This document shows positions 60,385 to 64,000 of a stretch of 64,000 bases of DNA, piece after piece. This DNA comes from Saccharibacillus alkalitolerans (GTDB taxonomy: Bacteria; Bacillota; Bacilli; Paenibacillales; Paenibacillaceae): assembly GCF_011090185.1 (NCBI RefSeq), contig NZ_JAAFGS010000008.1:1-64000 (forward strand). The letters are read 5' to 3'. The notes under the pieces are model-generated. The model saw only the letters and a list, made by a program, of their open reading frames with translations. It did not search any database and was not told the origin of the DNA. How positions within the stretch are numbered: the stretch's first letter is position 1; each line of letters begins with the position of its first letter. A program made the translations under genes and the position numbers.

Positions 60385-61797
60385 ATGACCAACCATGAAG
60401 AAGAGAAGCTGCGGCGAGACGCCGAACGGGCGGCGCGCGATTCGGAAAAGGTCGGGAGCATGGAATTGAACGAGGCGACGCGGCGGGGGATCGGTCAAGG
60501 CAAAAAACGTGCGGCACGCCGCCGCGCGGTCTACGGGACCGGGGCGGTAACGGCCGCGGCCGCGGCGATGATCGCGCTGTCCTCGTCGCTGATGCCGGGA
60601 TCGGGCGCTACCGGCGACGAACCGGGACAGCCCCGGGTAACGGCCGGAGTGCCGAACGGCGGGCAGGAGGCGGACGCGCAAAAAGAAAACCCGAAAGACT
60701 ATCGGGGGGTCGGCATGGACGCGAACGTGTCCCGGATCATCGAACGCGGACACATGTCTTCGATCGATCGGACGGTCTCCAAAGACGGATATACGCTGAC
60801 TCTTCGGGGCGAGGCGATGGATGACCGGAAGATGTTCGTCGCGCTCTCCGTGAAAAACGATACGGATCAGATTGCCCGGGTCAGCCGCACGGAAGTCGAT
60901 TTCGGCGAGGGCGTCCACAGCCAGTGGAAAAGCCGCATGGGGACGGAAGGCGAGCTGATTCCCGGCAGCACCGCGACCTATATCGCGGAGATCGAACTGT
61001 CGCCGGAAGACGAATATCCGGAAGACGCGATTTTCCGTGCCGGAATCACTCCGGGAGACTTCGGCCGGCCGGCCGGCCAAGAAGTGACGATCGACGTTCC
61101 TTTCAAGGCGCATACGGAAGCGCTGAAGGACGAAATCGAGACGGTGGAAGTCAATCGGGAGCTTGAAGTATCGGGGCAGAAGATCGAAGTGAAAAGCGTG
61201 GAAATTACCCCGCTCGGCATTTATCTGGACTACGCGGAAAACGAAGCGAACGACAAGCGGTTGTTCAGCCTGATCGATCCGAAGCTGAAGCTGACGGACG
61301 CGGACGGAACAACTGTCGCCAATCCCCGTTTTATCGGCGGAACCTACGGCAAAGACACGCTGAACTTCGAAGCGGCCGACCTGGAAAGCCCGTCTTCCAT
61401 CGACTTTTCGGTAGCGGGAATCTCCGCCGCGGACCCTGAACAGACCCGGCTTGTGCTCGATACGGAAACCGGGAAGATCGTCGAAGGGGGCGAAGGCCTG
61501 ACGGTGTCCGTCGACCCGGACGAAAAGGAGATCACGCTGGAGCGCACGGTGGGCGAGTACAACGAGTATAATCAGGTCCATGCGGATGCGTTCATGCTGG
61601 AAGAAACGTTTACCGACGCGAAAGGCATCGAGCACAAGCTGTCCGATCCTCTCGGAGAACGGGAGAACCGGGACGGCAAGATGACGGAATCGCTTACGGT
61701 CGGACTCGGCGCGGGCGAAGTGGCACAGCCGGCCGAATTCCGCATCCGGAGTTATTGGAACCCGATTCTCGAAGCCGCGGAACTGAAAATCAAATGA
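60385..61797 (+). CDS. DUF4179 membrane anti-sigma factor, module 3
   Basis: A 470-residue single-pass protein, the most divergent of the set. A cytoplasmic part rich in Arg/Glu (1-48) is followed by an Ala-rich membrane helix (about 49-72) and an outer domain with GYTLTLRGEAMDDRKMFVAL and C-terminal AQPAEFRI. The changed core motif (DDRK for DSRS) suggests a different signal. GGGAGG precedes ATG 60385. Confidence 0.82.
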   Translation: MTNHEEEKLRRDAERAARDSEKVGSMELNEATRRGIGQGKKRAARRRAVYGTGAVTAAAAAMIALSSSLMPGSGATGDEPGQPRVTAGVPNGGQEADAQKENPKDYRGVGMDANVSRIIERGHMSSIDRTVSKDGYTLTLRGEAMDDRKMFVALSVKNDTDQIARVSRTEVDFGEGVHSQWKSRMGTEGELIPGSTATYIAEIELSPEDEYPEDAIFRAGITPGDFGRPAGQEVTIDVPFKAHTEALKDEIETVEVNRELEVSGQKIEVKSVEITPLGIYLDYAENEANDKRLFSLIDPKLKLTDADGTTVANPRFIGGTYGKDTLNFEAADLESPSSIDFSVAGISAADPEQTRLVLDTETGKIVEGGEGLTVSVDPDEKEITLERTVGEYNEYNQVHADAFMLEETFTDAKGIEHKLSDPLGERENRDGKMTESLTVGLGAGEVAQPAEFRIRSYWNPILEAAELKIK

Positions 61798-61814
61798 GGC
61801 CGCGCGTCGGTATC

Positions 61815-61849
61815 GAAAAGCCGTTTTCCGTCAAGGAAAACGGCTTTTT
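61815..61849 (+). terminator. Terminator of sigma module 3
   Basis: GAAAAGCCGTTTTCC (61815-61829) and GGAAAACGGCTTTTT (61835-61849) form a long stem ending in T residues. Confidence 0.9.
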
Positions 61850-61921
61850 CGCCTGTGCCCGCTTGCGTTTCGGGCCGCGTTTGTCTATATTGGAAAAAAA
61901 TCGAAACGGGGAGGGACGGGC

Positions 61922-62149
61922 ATGACTTATTCGCAGCGCGGCAGCTCGCAGGCCGGGGCTTCTTCGAATATCGCGCACCTGGAATACCGGATCGGCGAGC
62001 TGAGCGACCGGACGCGGCGGCTGGCGGACGAGATCGAAGCTTCGCAAAGCGGACCTGAAGAGCGTTTGAAGGAACTGCGGGCCGAACTGGAACAGGCGCG
62101 CAACGAACTCGGCGGACTGCAGGAAGAACTCGCGGCGTACGAAGATTGA
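61922..62149 (+). CDS. Small coiled-coil protein
   Basis: A 75-residue acidic protein of unknown role. Apart from about 17 polar N-terminal residues it is predicted to be one long helix with heptad Leu/Ile positions (HLEYRIGELSDRTRRLADEI, ELRAELEQARNELGGLQEEL). GGGGAGGG precedes ATG 61922. It sits between a terminator and a cruciform-like hairpin, so it is monocistronic. Confidence 0.65.
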   Translation: MTYSQRGSSQAGASSNIAHLEYRIGELSDRTRRLADEIEASQSGPEERLKELRAELEQARNELGGLQEELAAYED

Positions 62150-62182
62150 CGCCGAGGGTTCTTTTTGGTTGGCGCGGTAACG

Positions 62183-62221
62183 GGAAAAGCGCGGACCGCC
62201 TTTGCGGTGCCGCGCTTTTCC
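62183..62221. terminator. Cruciform hairpin between convergent genes
   Basis: GGAAAAGCGCGG (62183-62194) and CCGCGCTTTTCC (62210-62221) form a perfect 12-base stem around an inner ACCGC/GCGGT hairpin. T-runs are within the stem, so termination is likely but weaker than elsewhere. Confidence 0.65.
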
Positions 62222-62282
62222 GGAACCCGTTTCCGGCTCCGGCTTTCGTTCCGTTGTTCCGCGTTTGGGGTCCGCTTCCGAT

Positions 62283-63212
62283 TCAGCCCTGCGGTTCCGG
62301 CTTGAGCGCGTCGCGGTAATACAGCCGGAACAGGATGTCCTGGTTGTAATTGCCGAAGCCGCTGCCGAACAGCGTAACGCCGCCGACATGCTGCGCTTCG
62401 CTGCGCACGCCGATCCGGAATTTCCACTCCTTGCTCGACGGAGAAATTTGGTCCAGCGTAACGGAAGAGAGCGGCGTGCCGTCCATAAAGGTACCGCTCC
62501 GATTAATCTTCAGCCTTTTCAGCAGTCCGTATTGATTGATGTCGTTCGGCCACCAGGCCGGCGTCAGATTGCCTCGCCGCTCGCCGTAGTCGCCCGGACT
62601 CGTCCAGGTGCCGAGCTCGACGCCGTTCACGTAGAACGTAATGTCGGACGGCCAGTTCTCGTCGATGCCGGGCGCTTCGGACGAGATTTCCATCGAAATC
62701 TCCAGCTCTTCCGGCGTCTGGCTGGACAGCAGAAAGTTCGGGGCGCGATATTCGACGAAGCCCTGCCCGAACCAGAGAATGGAAGCGTTCACCCGTTCCG
62801 GCGACAGAAAAAATCGAGGGTCGTCGAACTGGCCGATCATTTTCTCCGTCGTGGCGAGTCCGCAGGTCGGATGCACTTCCCAGTCGGTAAAATGGCCGAT
62901 CGGGACGTTGACCGGATGCACGGAGCGGCGATCGCTGCCGGCTTTGGGCAGGATGATCTCGATTCGGTCTTCGGCCAGCGAGCAGACTTTGCGCGCCCCG
63001 CCCCGGCCGGCCATCCGCTCCGTACGAATCAGTCCGGCCGTCTCGAGTTTGCGCACGTGCATGGTCATAATGGCGCTGCTGAGTCCCGAAGCTTCGGCCA
63101 GCTCGCGCACGTTCATCGGCCGCTCGGCAAGCAGCGAGAGCAGATTAAGGCGGACTTTGCTGGCAAGCGCCTCGTAGACGGGCAGCGATTGTTCGGTGAT
63201 GTCCAGTTCCAT
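62283..63212 (-). CDS. ArsR-type transcriptional regulator with C-terminal beta-rich domain
   Basis: A 309-residue protein. The N-terminal winged helix (1-75) contains VRLNLLSLLAERPMNVRELA and the recognition helix SSAIMTMHVRKLETAG. The remaining 230 residues, rich in Trp, Gly and Tyr (NVPIGHFTDW, LWFGQGFVEYR, PAWWPNDINQYG), are a separate domain that I recognise only from similar two-part regulators next to carbohydrate genes. ATG 63212 follows GGAGG. It diverges from the lactonase-family gene and may regulate it. No metal-binding Cys pair of classical ArsR is seen. Confidence 0.78.
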   Translation of the reverse strand: MELDITEQSLPVYEALASKVRLNLLSLLAERPMNVRELAEASGLSSAIMTMHVRKLETAGLIRTERMAGRGGARKVCSLAEDRIEIILPKAGSDRRSVHPVNVPIGHFTDWEVHPTCGLATTEKMIGQFDDPRFFLSPERVNASILWFGQGFVEYRAPNFLLSSQTPEELEISMEISSEAPGIDENWPSDITFYVNGVELGTWTSPGDYGERRGNLTPAWWPNDINQYGLLKRLKINRSGTFMDGTPLSSVTLDQISPSSKEWKFRIGVRSEAQHVGGVTLFGSGFGNYNQDILFRLYYRDALKPEPQG

Positions 63213-63457
63213 GGCTTCCTCCAAATGGCAGTGATTTTCAAAATATCCGATAGGTGATCGTCTTCCTATCAGTATATAATGCGGAGCGTACAAAAGCACG
63301 GCCTGCGCCGGATCTCGTGCAATTCGGCTGTCGAATCCGGGCAAATTTCGACAATACGGTTTCATCGAGGCGTCATCCTCTTTAATAATGAAGCATACGA
63401 AACGACTTTAAACCTGTTCCGCATCGGAAACGGGATTCGATAAAGGAGAATATACAC

Positions 63458-64000
63458 ATGACGGCAGCAGAACGGACAGTGCACTTTTACGTGGGAACCT
63501 ATGCTTCGGAAACGGAGGACAGCTTGTTTCACTGCGTCTTGAATGCGGAAAACGGCGAAATGCGACTCGTTTCCGGATTAAGCGGGATCGAAAATCCGTC
63601 CTACCTCAAAACGCAGGCGGGGCGGGGAACGCTGTATGCGGCGAGCGAAAAAGAGGACGGCGAAATTTTCGCGTACACGATCGACCCCGAGGCCAAAGAG
63701 CTGCATCTGCACGACCGAAAGTCTTCGGAAGGATCCTCGCCATGCTTCGTCGAAACGACGCCCGACGGCAACACGCTGCTGGCTGCCAATTACGGGGGCT
63801 GCGTCACGGCATTCTCGATTCGGGACCGGGGCGTGCTTCGGTTGGAGAGCCGCGTTCGGCATACCGGATCGGGACCGAATCCGCAGCGCCAGGAAGGACC
63901 GCATCCGCATTCGTTCGTTCCTTCGCCGGACGGCGTGTTTCTGTTTGCGCCCGATCTCGGGACGGATCGCATCGCCAAATATACGCGCGAAGACGAGCTG
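63458..64000 (+). CDS. Lactonase family protein (6-phosphogluconolactonase-like), partial
   Basis: The first 181 codons of a seven-bladed beta-propeller lactonase, cut by the window edge. Visible blade motifs are YVGTYASE, NPSYLKT, LYAASEK, PCFVETTPDGNTLLAANYGG and GPHPHSFVPSPDGVFLFAPDLG, characteristic of the Pgl/YkgB type that opens 6-phosphogluconolactone in the pentose phosphate pathway. ATG 63458 follows AAAGGAG. No signal peptide. Confidence 0.88.
   Translation, partial: MTAAERTVHFYVGTYASETEDSLFHCVLNAENGEMRLVSGLSGIENPSYLKTQAGRGTLYAASEKEDGEIFAYTIDPEAKELHLHDRKSSEGSSPCFVETTPDGNTLLAANYGGCVTAFSIRDRGVLRLESRVRHTGSGPNPQRQEGPHPHSFVPSPDGVFLFAPDLGTDRIAKYTREDEL

Overview
The window looks like a chromosomal segment of a high-GC member of the Paenibacillaceae (a Saccharibacillus- or Paenibacillus-like bacterium). 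This rests on the Firmicute gene style: strong GGAGG ribosome sites, LacI/MalR regulation with AAACGTTT operators, the MdxEFG-type maltodextrin importer, CcdC, and ECF sigma factors paired with DUF4179 anti-sigma proteins. The roughly 60% GC, very sugar-centred gene content and intergenic palindromes agree with this. No rRNA, tRNA, IS element, prophage or CRISPR array was seen.

Layout. 1-9.9 kb is a maltose/maltodextrin locus: a GH65 maltose phosphorylase and a LacI regulator on the minus strand, diverging from malEFG and a lipoprotein alpha-amylase. A GH13_20 cyclomaltodextrinase at 17.6-19.4 kb shares the same operator motif. 9.9-17.5 kb holds a membrane GGDEF protein, an Old-Yellow-Enzyme-type reductase, a fused amino-acid ABC importer with its ATPase, a small kinase and a GNAT enzyme. 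19.6-31.8 kb holds a zinc-ribbon membrane protein, a two-component system, an ABC-2 exporter coupled to an M50 membrane protease, an SDR/MerR divergent pair, a frameshifted GRAM-domain gene and a lantibiotic-immunity-type ABC transporter. 31.8-41.1 kb holds lactate dehydrogenase, a YfmJ-type oxidoreductase, a beta-glucoside block (LacI, DUF4309-NagZ fusion, GH1 phospho-beta-glucosidase), a Lnu/ANT-like nucleotidyltransferase, a repeat hotspot and ccdC.

41.3-50.4 kb is a tightly overlapping six-gene operon: receiver protein, 1053-residue hybrid histidine kinase, HPt-REC-degenerate GGDEF-REC protein, membrane HEAT protein, processive GT2 glycosyltransferase and a secreted protein of unknown function. 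It reads as a phosphorelay-controlled exopolysaccharide system and is the best candidate here for something undescribed. 50.8-53.8 kb encodes a GH65 phosphorylase fused to beta-phosphoglucomutase. 54-61.8 kb carries three consecutive ECF sigma/DUF4179 modules plus a secreted stand-alone copy of the DUF4179 ectodomain. The right edge has an ArsR-type regulator diverging from a lactonase-family gene cut by the window end.

How the genes work together: amylase and MalEFG deliver maltodextrins, GH13_20 and the maltose phosphorylase cleave them to glucose and beta-glucose-1-phosphate, and the phosphoglucomutase domain of the distant fusion protein could feed that into glycolysis, with lactate dehydrogenase downstream. 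A second theme is slippage-prone DNA: CGAGC pentamer arrays, 36-bp and 75-bp minisatellites, a T7-tract frameshift and low-complexity insertions in several proteins.
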